Positions 8,333 to 16,748 of a stretch of DNA of 64,000 nucleotides are shown piece by piece. The notes below the pieces were generated by a model that searched no databases, had not been told where the DNA came from, and saw only the letters and a list, made by a program, of their open reading frames with translations. The stretch is from Diprion similis (lineage: Eukaryota > Arthropoda > Insecta > Hymenoptera > Diprionidae). Each line of letters opens with the position of its first letter. The stretch's first letter is position 1. The stretch lies in assembly GCF_021155765.1 (NCBI RefSeq), contig NC_060114.1:1550001-1614000 (forward strand). The letters are read 5' to 3'. The position numbers were made by a program, and so were the translations under genes.

Positions 8333-10354
8333 ATGATTAAACAACTGAAACAGAACCCGGGCATCTTCTTCGAACAACTGCAAGACTTGCGTACATATAA
8401 CGAAGAATGGACCCTGCTAAACTACGTGGACCTCCAAAACCTATTCGACCGACTTGACCAAGCATCAGATTTCTTGAATATAATAGAGAAAAAGTGCTCT
8501 TTGGCCAAGAGCAATTGCCAGACCGGTAATCACATCCCAATGTTGGCTAACAGAATAAAAACCATGAAAACATGTCAAAAAAGAATCGAATACCTAGTCG
8601 GCCAACGCACAGGCGAATCGACCCACTCTGAACTTGCAAAGCTAGCCCACCATCGCAAAACACGAGGCGCGATTAACTTCATTGGTAGCATATCAAAATC
8701 TCTATTCGGTACCCTAGACGTGGAAGACGGAGAATATTACAATCAACAAATCGACAACCTTTACAATGACAGCAGACACTTAGCATCTCTCCTTAATAAA
8801 CAGACTAATATCGTCCAGTCAACACTAGGCGCCTACAAAAAAGAACTCGACAGCATTATAAGCCACAACCACGAACGCGATACGTTACTTACGATTCTCT
8901 CGAATGATGCAGCTATCTCAAAAGCCTTAATTGCTGACAATACCTTTAGAACAACCTTACTCAACCGACTAATGGACTTGGACCGACACTTGAACGAATA
9001 CGAACTTGACCTGTACAGCCTATCAGATGCCATTCTTTTCGCACAAAAAGGTATTGTCCACCCCAAAATTCTATCACCGAACGAAATTATTTCTAGCCTT
9101 AAGCATATCCAGTCTCTTAGACCGCAAATAGAATTCCCTATCCCACTAGACCCAAACTACGCCGAAGAATTAATTCGCATATCACAAATCGACATAGCGT
9201 ATTCCAAGCCCAGGCTCCTTTACGTTATATCCATCCCACTGCTCAACCCCGACGCCTATAACCCATACAGACTGCTCCCCGTCCCTGTAAGACAGACGTA
9301 CGACTCAACAAATAACAAATTCGCCTACATTCAACCTGGCAGTGATTACGTAGCTATAGCACTTAACCGAGCGTCATACTTCCAAATTTCAGAATCTAAA
9401 TTCACTGGATGCGTTTTGTCTTTGGGTAAATTCATATGCAAACTGACACAACCACTGTTTCACCCCTCAACTCACCGACTCTGTGAGGTTGGTCTTTTTC
9501 TAAACCCCTCTGAGAAAATTGCAAAAGAATGCGATATCAGACTGACCGCATTCGATGGTACCTACTGGACAGAACTATCTACATCCAATTCTTGGATTTT
9601 CTCGTCTTCCACTCTTGAAACTCTACATATTCTCTGCTCAAATGACCACACCTCCCGTGTGACGATCTCCGGCTCAGGAATTATCTCCCTGAACGACTTA
9701 TGTACGGCTAGTACCTCTGAAGTAACCCTCAAAACCTCGAAACGTTCCCAATCTACCGAGACACTCTCCTACGTTCCCAAGGTTACCCTTGATTTAAGCG
9801 AAATATCCGTTAGTCTTGATTTTAATATTTCCACTGATTTATCCCTCGTCGCCATCCCCCCCTTGCGTGAACCTTCACACATTAACTCCCATGACCTTGC
9901 CATCGCTGGCGTTGCCCTGAATGACGTGCTCAAACGCTCAGCCGATCTAAGCACACACTACCGTACTCAAAGTAACATGCATCGCCTCACCACCAGCCTC
10001 AGCTATGGCGGAATCGCCTTCGCGTCCCTCTCAGCAGTTTTCTTTTGCTACAAACTCTCATTATTTAGAAGAATCTCAAAAGTATACTCTTGCTGTAAAC
10101 CCAGGCGAATACGCCACAACCTCGACTCACGTCATCCAAGACCGCAAATCCTTTCCCACCATGCCATTTCCCACCCTCACCTAGAAAATAGGTCATTCCC
10201 TAAGGACCTGTCTCCTCGCACTTCGTCGCTGCCCCGAGCTCATTCAGAAATTGAAATGATGGAAATGTCCAAGCTACGACAACACCCACGTAAACTGCCC
10301 CGCGATCAGAGCCTTGACGCTAGTTCCGACTCCCTCTTCATCTGGACAGACTAA
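8333..10354 (+). CDS. env: Element A Env: baculovirus-F/errantivirus-type envelope glycoprotein
   Basis: The ORF has 673 codons from the ATG at 8333; the frame is open from 8249. A basic furin-like site RKTR lies at residues 108-111, directly followed by a hydrophobic GAINF...LFGTLD segment, as in baculovirus F proteins and insect errantivirus Envs (fusion peptide region). A transmembrane segment is at about 558-577, then a basic cytoplasmic tail of about 95 residues. There is no N-terminal signal peptide. Pyrimidine-rich sequence ending in CAG at 8275-8277 and 8287-8289 could be the 3' splice site of a spliced env RNA that supplies the leader from upstream (inference). The protein would act at the cell surface in membrane fusion. 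The ORF is uninterrupted. Assignment rests on the cleavage site, flanking motif, membrane anchor and position after pol. Confidence 0.85.
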   Translation: MIKQLKQNPGIFFEQLQDLRTYNEEWTLLNYVDLQNLFDRLDQASDFLNIIEKKCSLAKSNCQTGNHIPMLANRIKTMKTCQKRIEYLVGQRTGESTHSELAKLAHHRKTRGAINFIGSISKSLFGTLDVEDGEYYNQQIDNLYNDSRHLASLLNKQTNIVQSTLGAYKKELDSIISHNHERDTLLTILSNDAAISKALIADNTFRTTLLNRLMDLDRHLNEYELDLYSLSDAILFAQKGIVHPKILSPNEIISSLKHIQSLRPQIEFPIPLDPNYAEELIRISQIDIAYSKPRLLYVISIPLLNPDAYNPYRLLPVPVRQTYDSTNNKFAYIQPGSDYVAIALNRASYFQISESKFTGCVLSLGKFICKLTQPLFHPSTHRLCEVGLFLNPSEKIAKECDIRLTAFDGTYWTELSTSNSWIFSSSTLETLHILCSNDHTSRVTISGSGIISLNDLCTASTSEVTLKTSKRSQSTETLSYVPKVTLDLSEISVSLDFNISTDLSLVAIPPLREPSHINSHDLAIAGVALNDVLKRSADLSTHYRTQSNMHRLTTSLSYGGIAFASLSAVFFCYKLSLFRRISKVYSCCKPRRIRHNLDSRHPRPQILSHHAISHPHLENRSFPKDLSPRTSSLPRAHSEIEMMEMSKLRQHPRKLPRDQSLDASSDSLFIWTD

Positions 10355-10433
10355 GCCCTCTACTACATATTTATAAGAACATATCCATTGTTATGCCCAA
10401 ATATCATTCAATAAAAATGTCTCAAATTACGCT

Positions 10434-10866
10434 ATTATAATAACCGTATACACTATCTACAATTATACTCCTGACATTGTCATTTAACTTTGACTTGTAT
10501 CTATAATATCTACAATCAAAACCCTAAAAATTATAATTTAACTATAATCGTATATATACTATCTACAATTATACCCCTGACATTGTCATTTAACTTTGAC
10601 TTGTATCTACAATATCTACAATCAAAACCCTAAAAATTATAATTTAACTATAATCGTATATATACTATCTACAATTATACCCCTGACATTGTCATTTAAC
10701 TTTGACTTGTATCTACAATATCTACAATCAAAACCCTAAAAATTATAATTTAACTATAATCGTATATATACTATCTACAATTATACCCCTGACATTGTCA
10801 TTTAACTTTGAGTGTATCTATATTATCTACAATCAAAACCCTAAAAAATTATAATTTAATTATAAT
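10434..10866 (+). repeat. Four tandem copies of a 106-bp AT-rich unit in element A 3' region
   Basis: The marker CTGACATTGTCATTTAAC occurs at 10471, 10577, 10683 and 10789, exactly 106 bp apart each time. The copies are nearly identical; the last is slightly diverged (TTTGAGTGTATC). The array lies between env and the 3' LTR. A run of 18 or so A at about 10927 follows it. No coding potential is seen. Function is unknown. Confidence 0.9.
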
Positions 10867-11115
10867 TGTACCTTTATAATATGTAACTACTACACGCTTA
10901 AATTATAAGAACATACCAACTGTTACAAAAAAAAAAAAAAAAAACATTTCTGCTAAAAATGTATACTAACCCGCTTAAACGCGCATTAACCCTAGGCGCT
11001 ATACTCTTTAAGGCAAACTATATTGTAATCTTTCGTAAGTGAGTCGATACATTACCCAAAAAATTCTGTTTTCCTTCGAACATTCGGCTCTGTACCCTCA
11101 CCGAATGTTCTTCCC

Positions 11116-11127
11116 GAAGGGGGGGCG
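11116..11127 (+). promoter_or_regulatory. Polypurine tract of element A
   Basis: GAAGGGGGGGCG lies immediately before the 3' LTR, in the position where plus-strand DNA synthesis is primed in LTR retroelements. Confidence 0.75.
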
Positions 11128-11569
11128 TGTTACGTCCGACGTCCCGCCTCACGTTTCTCCCACCTTCCTCGACGCTTGTCTTTACCTACCATTCCCACAC
11201 TGCATATCTTGTCATCCTATTTCCATCTTGGCTTACACCACTCGCTATCGCCCTTACCTTGCTATTTCGATCCCCCTCTACCCTGTATCCTCGCTCATTT
11301 TCTCATGCAAAAGACTCACGCTGATTCCAACGCTCTTACCTCTTGCATTCAACTTCAACTCCCGTTCCCCAAAACCATTGTCTCAACTACTCCTCATCGA
11401 CTTCACTCAATTTCCGAATCAAAATAAAAGTTATAATCATTCTGTAATTACTGTTCTTTCCTTTCCGTTCCCTGAACGAAAACGGCGACGACTACGAACC
11501 TACAAAAATATCACCCGAACCAACATCATCGGGTGGGTACATGGACTGCCGTCCCCCTGTACCGTAACA
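11128..11569 (+). repeat. 3' LTR of element A
   Basis: This is a 442-bp copy of the 5' LTR with one mismatch noted. It is followed by CGTT, the matching target duplication. Confidence 0.95.
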
Positions 11570-11819
11570 CGTTCTTGTGAAATAAATGTGAATATTATGA
11601 ATTTAATTTGTGGAAAAATATGTGATAAATAATTGTGTAATTTTGTGTAATATATGGTTTTGCTCCCCGAAATAATCCATAAAATCATCATCATTATCAC
11701 GAGATGTGTGGCCAAAAATGCATGTGGCAAAAATATGCAGAAAAAATTTCTCAAAGACACTTTACCCGAAAGACTCTTCTCCCCGTGTAGAAATTTCTTA
11801 GGGAAGGCCCTAACCACGT

Positions 11820-12360
11820 AGAGGCCCTGATCGGGATTAATCATGGATTCCTTAATAATATTTCCCTATCTCTGCCCGATCGTGGCCTGATCAGGTTATA
11901 TTCAGGTATCCTTAAGACTGTACGTATTGTGGTTTTGACAAGGCCAACGGATAAGGGCCTGCTCAGGAGACAATCAGGACTTCTCGAGAATAAACGTTAT
12001 GGCTTTGATAGGGCCAACAGATCAGGACCTGCTCGGGAAACAATCAGGTCTTTTCAGAAATTAACGTTACGGTTTTGATAAAGCCAACAGATAAGGGTTT
12101 GCTCAGGAAACAACCAGAACTTCTCGAGAATAAACGTTATGGCTTTGATAGGGCCAACAGATCAGGACCTGCTCGGAAAACAATCAGGTCTTTTCAGAAA
12201 TCAACGTTACAGTTTTGATAAAGCCAACAGATAAGGGCCTGCTCAGGAAACAATCAGAACTTCTCACAAATAAACATTATGGCCTTGGTAGGGCCAACAG
12301 ATCAGGGCCTGGTCTGGTAATAAACAAGTATTATTGCAAATATAGACGTTGGGGTTTGTA
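11820..12360. repeat. Minisatellite, ~70-bp units with alternating higher-order pattern
   Basis: The marker GCCAACRGATMAGG recurs at about 11942, 12012, 12079, 12150, 12222 and 12293. Alternate units are most alike (AGGGCC...ATCAGG versus AAAGCC...ATAAGG), giving a ~141-bp higher-order period. More diverged copies extend to the left. It is not a CRISPR array: there are no unique spacers. 11574-11820, between the LTR and the array, shows nothing recognisable. Confidence 0.8.
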
Positions 12361-13530
12361 TGAGGACTTTTTCAGGCCTTTGCTGGGATTTTCGACTGAT
12401 GAATAAATATATACTAATAATTGGTATTTGTGGGTCTCAGTAAATAGTCCATTCTTGTTTCTAAACACGAAGTTGGTTATACAGGGTATCCCTAAATTTA
12501 CGTCAAGTTTATAGGATTGTTCTTGTGAAAAATTAAAAGATGAGGATGGAGAATTTTTGAAAGCTTAGAGGTGCACAGGTCTGAAGTCACAGAGTCGCCG
12601 AGCATATCAGGCAAATATAATACGAGTTATGGCATCACTATCCCCATTATTCGTAGTTACATATGCGCTTCAAAAGCCCGTGCAACGTAATTTGTAAAAA
12701 TTATTCAAGAAAAATTCATGAATGGAATATAGTGGTCACTAATCACAAACACAAACAATAACGGGCATTATTTGTATGCTGTATTTTTATCTTGAAAATA
12801 TCATGATACATAGCAAAAGAAATTCCAAAATGGATACAAACTCTTATATATTAACAATTCTACGAACAGTCTGTCCGTTATAATTGGAGCTTTTTAAGAT
12901 CGATCTGAAACAATATCAGACTGTACAATTATTGAAAATCAATATTTTCGAAATGTGCTCAAAAATATATTTGGTCATATGAAGTTCCAGCAGTTTTTAA
13001 GAAAAGCAATTTATCCAAGTCTCTGAACTTATATTTCCTCTAAATTTTCGTTCGAATAGAATATTTCATGAATCAACTCTTGTTGACTAGAATACGCGAT
13101 CTCATTGTTATGTAAACAAATTTAGAAGAAAGCGAATGGATCGCCAATCATTTCAAGCGATTTTCAAGAGGTATTGCACATGATAAAAACATAGATCGAA
13201 ATTGGAGGGAACGTACAATTGTAACACCATTTTCTTCAGAACTCACTTTCTACTAACGTGGTAAAGTACTCGTCACGGTCAACAGTTCGTTTGGCTTACT
13301 TGGACGCTACGCGAACGTTAATATCGAGATAGAAAATAAATGCTTAACGTGTTTTGATTATGTTTCACAGTTCTTTCCTTTTCATTTATCAAGTTCATAA
13401 TCGATTATGAGATTCGCAAAAAAAAAACTTGACTGGAAATTTCTTTTTCATATATTATTACGGTAACACTTGATCTACTGTACTGAAACCACATGGACTT
13501 TTTTTTTGTAACTTGTAGACGTCTTTCAAA
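12361..13530. other. AT-rich spacer without a recognised gene
   Basis: No long reading frame with family resemblance is seen on either strand. ATACAGGGTATCCC at about 12480 resembles the end of mariner-type repeats, but I found no matching inverted end, so it is not called. Confidence 0.4.
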
Positions 13531-13816
13531 ATGTCAGAGCATGACAATTTCGTCCGCTACCAGCTACTTCAATTTACTGGTGAAAAAAAATTTAATAGAA
13601 AAGTGGTCGATTTTGTTCCATCTAAATGGATTAAATTTGACAACACAATTGGTAAATGCGTTACACAATTTATGGCACCGCCATTTACTCAAGAATCCGC
13701 TAAATTGTTGGATGACCTGCGAAAGACTCTGGCAGAGGCTCCAGAGAATTGGAAATGGTATCCTGTGATTCTCCGAGGTGAAGCAAGGAGTAAAACAATG
13801 AGGAAAAGTGGCTGTT
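13531..13816 (+). pseudogene. N-terminal exon-like fragment of an insect protein family, truncated
   Basis: The ATG at 13531 starts about 90 residues with a VDFVPSKW motif and a later NWKWYPV, GEAR pattern. This pattern occurs at the N-terminus of many poorly characterised insect proteins, some with BEN domains (recalled resemblance, not a search). The frame runs straight into the inverted-repeat element at about 13817 and ends within it at 13836, so the coding sequence was interrupted by that insertion. A candidate continuation with Ser/Glu-rich and Cys-pair residues lies at 14462-14830 but cannot be joined with confidence. Function is unknown. Confidence 0.4.
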
Positions 13817-14302
13817 TTAAGCCGGGATCTCGATGAAAATAACAGAACAGAACCGTAACACATAACATAGAACGACAGAAAGCAACATAGAACAGCATGG
13901 CCGTAGTGAAGAGCGAAGTAGCGATGACGCGTTGTTTTGAAATGGCAGTGGTCATGAGTTATGTTATGTTTTATTTGTGATATGAAAATGCCGGTGGCGC
14001 GAGACAATTATTTAATGTTTAACCTGCTTTTCGCTGGGAATTTGTTCGTTCTTTTTTTTAATTTTCGTGTACAACTACCCAGCGAAAGTCAGGTTAAGCA
14101 TTAAATAATTGTTTCGTACCACCGAAACTTTCACATCATGAGTAAAATAAAACGAACTCACGACACTGTCATTTCAAAACAACGCGTCATTGCTACTTCC
14201 CTCTTCAGTACGGCCATGCCGTTCTATGTTGCTTTCTGTAATTCTATGTTATACGTTACGTTCTATTTTGTTATGTTATGTTCATCGTTAACCTGGCTTT
14301 AG
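13817..14302. mobile_element. Foldback/MITE-like element with ~230-bp inverted arms
   Basis: Bases 13817-14050 and 14070-14302 are imperfect reverse complements over nearly their whole length. For example, CATTATTTAATGCTTAACCT-type sequence and the block GACGCGTTGTTTTGAAATG occur in both arms in opposite orientation. The loop is about 20 bp of T-rich sequence. The ends read TTAAGCC...GGCTTTA. It interrupts the reading frame at 13531. No transposase gene lies inside, so it would be non-autonomous. Confidence 0.8.
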
Positions 14303-14342
14303 TTGATTTATGTAGAATCATAAATTAGCACTCGTCGTTTGC

Positions 14343-14702
14343 ATGGCCTTGTACCCTGTCGATGGGTGCCACACACACAACCTCATGAGAACTATGCAAA
14401 TGATTTTATATACGAACCCTAGCTATCCACCAATGAAAAACCAAATCTTATTTTTTAAAGGTGAAAGACTGAAGTTGGTACGTTGTAGCGAGACACACAT
14501 TCCACAATGGAAAGTACTTTGTTTTCGAACTTTTCGCTCTCGTTTTTTAGAAACAAATAACGAGGCGGTAAAAGGAGCTGACATTCCAGAATCCGAACGG
14601 TTTGCATACTCTACAGAGAACGAGGAACATGCTGGCAAAGATCAGCTAATGTCACAAAACTCTATGAGTCCAAAAGCAAAAAAAATAACAAGGCGCAGTT
14701 AG
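14343..14702 (+). pseudogene. Decayed coding stretch, hypothetical
   Basis: The open frame is 119 codons. The second half is rich in Glu, Ser and Lys, and shortly after its stop the sequence would encode further acidic residues and a Cys-X2-Cys pair in another frame (about 14700-14790), just before the MITE at 14797. It may be the continuation of the fragment at 13531. No domain is recognised, and the beginning of the frame is probably not coding. Confidence 0.2.
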
Positions 14703-14796
14703 CAGAAATTCTTGAGACTTCTGAGGAATGTGACTCTTCAGATTGTAAGCCCGGCAGTAAATTCGAACTAGAATGTCCTGTATGCACATTGATGTA

Positions 14797-15108
14797 CAGT
14801 AATGTTCATCGATGCATGCACTGTGGCTAACTTTATTTTTTCAACTTTTGTTTCTTTTTTACTCGTATTTTATGTGTCCATGGCCGGTGAAACAGTCGAC
14901 AGGAGTAGTGGGAGAAACCACGACGACAGCCTCTCGGCGCTGTCATCCATATAACCTCTAAGATCGCGAGGGCACGAATGACCTCTTTCACAAAGTGCAT
15001 AAGCCGTCAATTTAAGACTCGACGAATATATAAATATGATAAAAAGAAAAGAAACAAAAGTTGAAAAAATAAAGTTAGCCACAGTGCATGCATCGATGAA
15101 CATTACTG
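14797..15108. mobile_element. 312-bp MITE with ~62-bp inverted repeats and TA target
   Basis: The two ends, starting CAGTAATGTTCATCGATGCA, are essentially perfect reverse complements for about 62 bp (14797-14858 and 15047-15108). TA flanks both ends (14795-14796, 15109-15110), as for Tc1/mariner-type insertions, and CAGT termini are common in that group. The ~190-bp centre has no gene. Confidence 0.8.
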
Positions 15109-15110
15109 TA

Positions 15111-15921
15111 CATGTTCATGTATATATTTTCAGCACAAAATGAAGTACTCTTTAGCCCAGATGTCAAACTTCGTTGAAAAAAAACTACCAAAAAAAGTCA
15201 CCTATGCGATTCAAACCTTCACAATCACGACAATCTACCACTGCGTCAAAAAAGAAAACACCTGTGGCCAAAAAGTCTGCAGCTTCACAAATCACCGGGG
15301 AAAGTGGGTCAGGCACACTCAATATCTCAGCTGTTGAATAACCAAGCCACAAATGCGCCAAGTAACAACGAAAAAACAGGGTATTGATTGATAGTTTTGA
15401 TGGAATCAGAAATTTATATAGAATTTCGCACCACATTTCTCGATACATTGAGAAAACCTCAGTCAATTTTGCAAGGGGTTTCGAAAGTTAAGAATTACAT
15501 GCTGTCATGCTTAATGAGAGCTGCCAATTTCATCCGCACATATTTGAGGACATATTTTATTGATTATATAGATTATATAGGACAATATATTGAATCCTGA
15601 AAAATGCGAAAAAAATCGAAATTACTGAAAAAAAAACAATTATTCAGTAAAAAAATTGATAAAAAATTACCGTTTCGCCTGCCCACTTCGATTTTGGTTG
15701 GGAAATTTTTCTTTTTGCCTACAGAATTTATGTAATTTTTTTCATAATTTTCAAAAATGTCCGATTGACCGTTTTCGAAAATATCATCTTAAGGGGTCAG
15801 GGGGCTTGGTAAAAATCTGAGAAAAATTTGGAGATGTTATTTTAGGCTAACGAAACACCTCCGGTCATTAAGACTGAGATTCGAGGGGGTGAGGGTCAGA
15901 CCCTCGTCGAATTGACCTGGA
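15111..15921. other. AT-rich stretch, no gene recognised
   Basis: Short open frames exist, but none has a recognisable motif. Sequence near 15840-15910 borders the polymerase fragment and may be diverged parts of the same element. Confidence 0.3.
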
Positions 15922-16439
15922 ATGCCCCATATACTACACTATAGAAATTTGAAGCAATGTTGGAGTTTAGGTTTGAAATTAGTCAAAGTGTATAGAGTTT
16001 TAAGGTTCGTACAATCTCCATGGCTCGAGCCTTGCATCACGCTCAACACCAAAATGCGCAAACAGTCCAGAAACGAATTTGAGAAAAACTTTTATAAGCT
16101 AATGAATAACGCTGTGTTTAGTAAAACTATGGAGAATGTGCGAAATCACACAGATGTCAAATTGACTACAAAATGGCAGGGAAGAGGTGGTGCGAGAGCG
16201 CTTATTGCTAGGGCAAACTTTCATAGTTGCACCGTATTTGACACTGATATGGTTATTATAGAAATGAATCGAGTCAAAGTTTACTTTAATAAACCAATTT
16301 ATATTGATGCCGCGATTTTAAACCTATCGAAAATTATTCTGTACGATTTTCATGACATATTATACAAAGCCGAATTTTCCCAACAAAAAAGCCAAATTGT
16401 TGTACACCGACACAGACAGCCTTATTTACTAATTTAACG
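15922..16439 (+). pseudogene. polB: Fragment of protein-primed DNA polymerase B (Polinton/adintovirus type)
   Basis: About 165 residues match the palm region of PolB of Mavericks/Polintons and related viruses: [18 protein letters not shown], then KFNKPIY-like and LSK...YDFH segments. This enzyme copies the element's own DNA. The polymerase motif C (YTDTDS) is present in the DNA just downstream of a run of A at about 16383, but in another frame, so a small indel breaks the protein there. Only this piece remains. Exonuclease and N-terminal parts are absent, and the sequence stops where the LTR of element C begins at 16450. Confidence 0.75.
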
Positions 16440-16449
16440 TACCCAACAT

Positions 16450-16518
16450 TGTAACCATACATTTATTCAAAACTAGCGCCATAACGTTTGACTAATGTGG
16501 TGCGCTTGGCGACACCAC
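16450..16518 (+). repeat. 5' LTR of element C, first piece
   Basis: Matches 60720-60788 (TTATTCAAAACTAGCGCC and so on). It is cut at GCGACACCAC by DIRS-B and resumes at 51310. Confidence 0.85.
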
Positions 16519-16748
16519 ATTGTGGGTATGTTCCGATATACACTGCGAGCACTGTTCAGTGCTCTTACTGGGTAGAAATTCGTTCCGTTATGGACCGACA
16601 GTATACTGCCGCAGTATCCTAGGGAAATATATGACGTCATCAATCGTCACCACTTTTGTACTGTGAGCACTGGCGTTCTCGAGGTAAGGTGCTCTCAGTG
16701 GTTTTGATCACGTGATCAACCGCGTCCAGATATTCGTCAAATACAAAC

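Larger units (their letters stand above)
634..11569 (+). mobile_element. Element A: Ty3/gypsy errantivirus-like LTR retroelement with gag, pro, pol, env
   Basis: Two 442-bp direct LTRs (634-1075, 11128-11569) begin TGTTACG and end GTAACA. I found a single base difference between them, C versus G in the codon after CCACACT. The four bases CGTT flank both sides (630-633 and 11570-11573), which fits a 4-bp gypsy target duplication. A primer-site-like stretch follows the 5' LTR and a purine tract precedes the 3' LTR. Inside are gag, protease, pol and an env gene in order, all without internal stops apart from two reading-frame changes at the gene junctions. This is the youngest-looking complete element in the window. 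It carries extra macrodomains within pol (5796-7128). Env and gene order match insect endogenous retroviruses (errantivirus group). Confidence 0.93.

Noticed and set aside
11820..12360. Regular repeats that could suggest a CRISPR array
   Set aside because: Units are contiguous with no unique spacers, and the context is eukaryotic.
12480..12500. ATACAGGGTATCCC as a mariner end
   Set aside because: No matching inverted end or TA pair could be found nearby.
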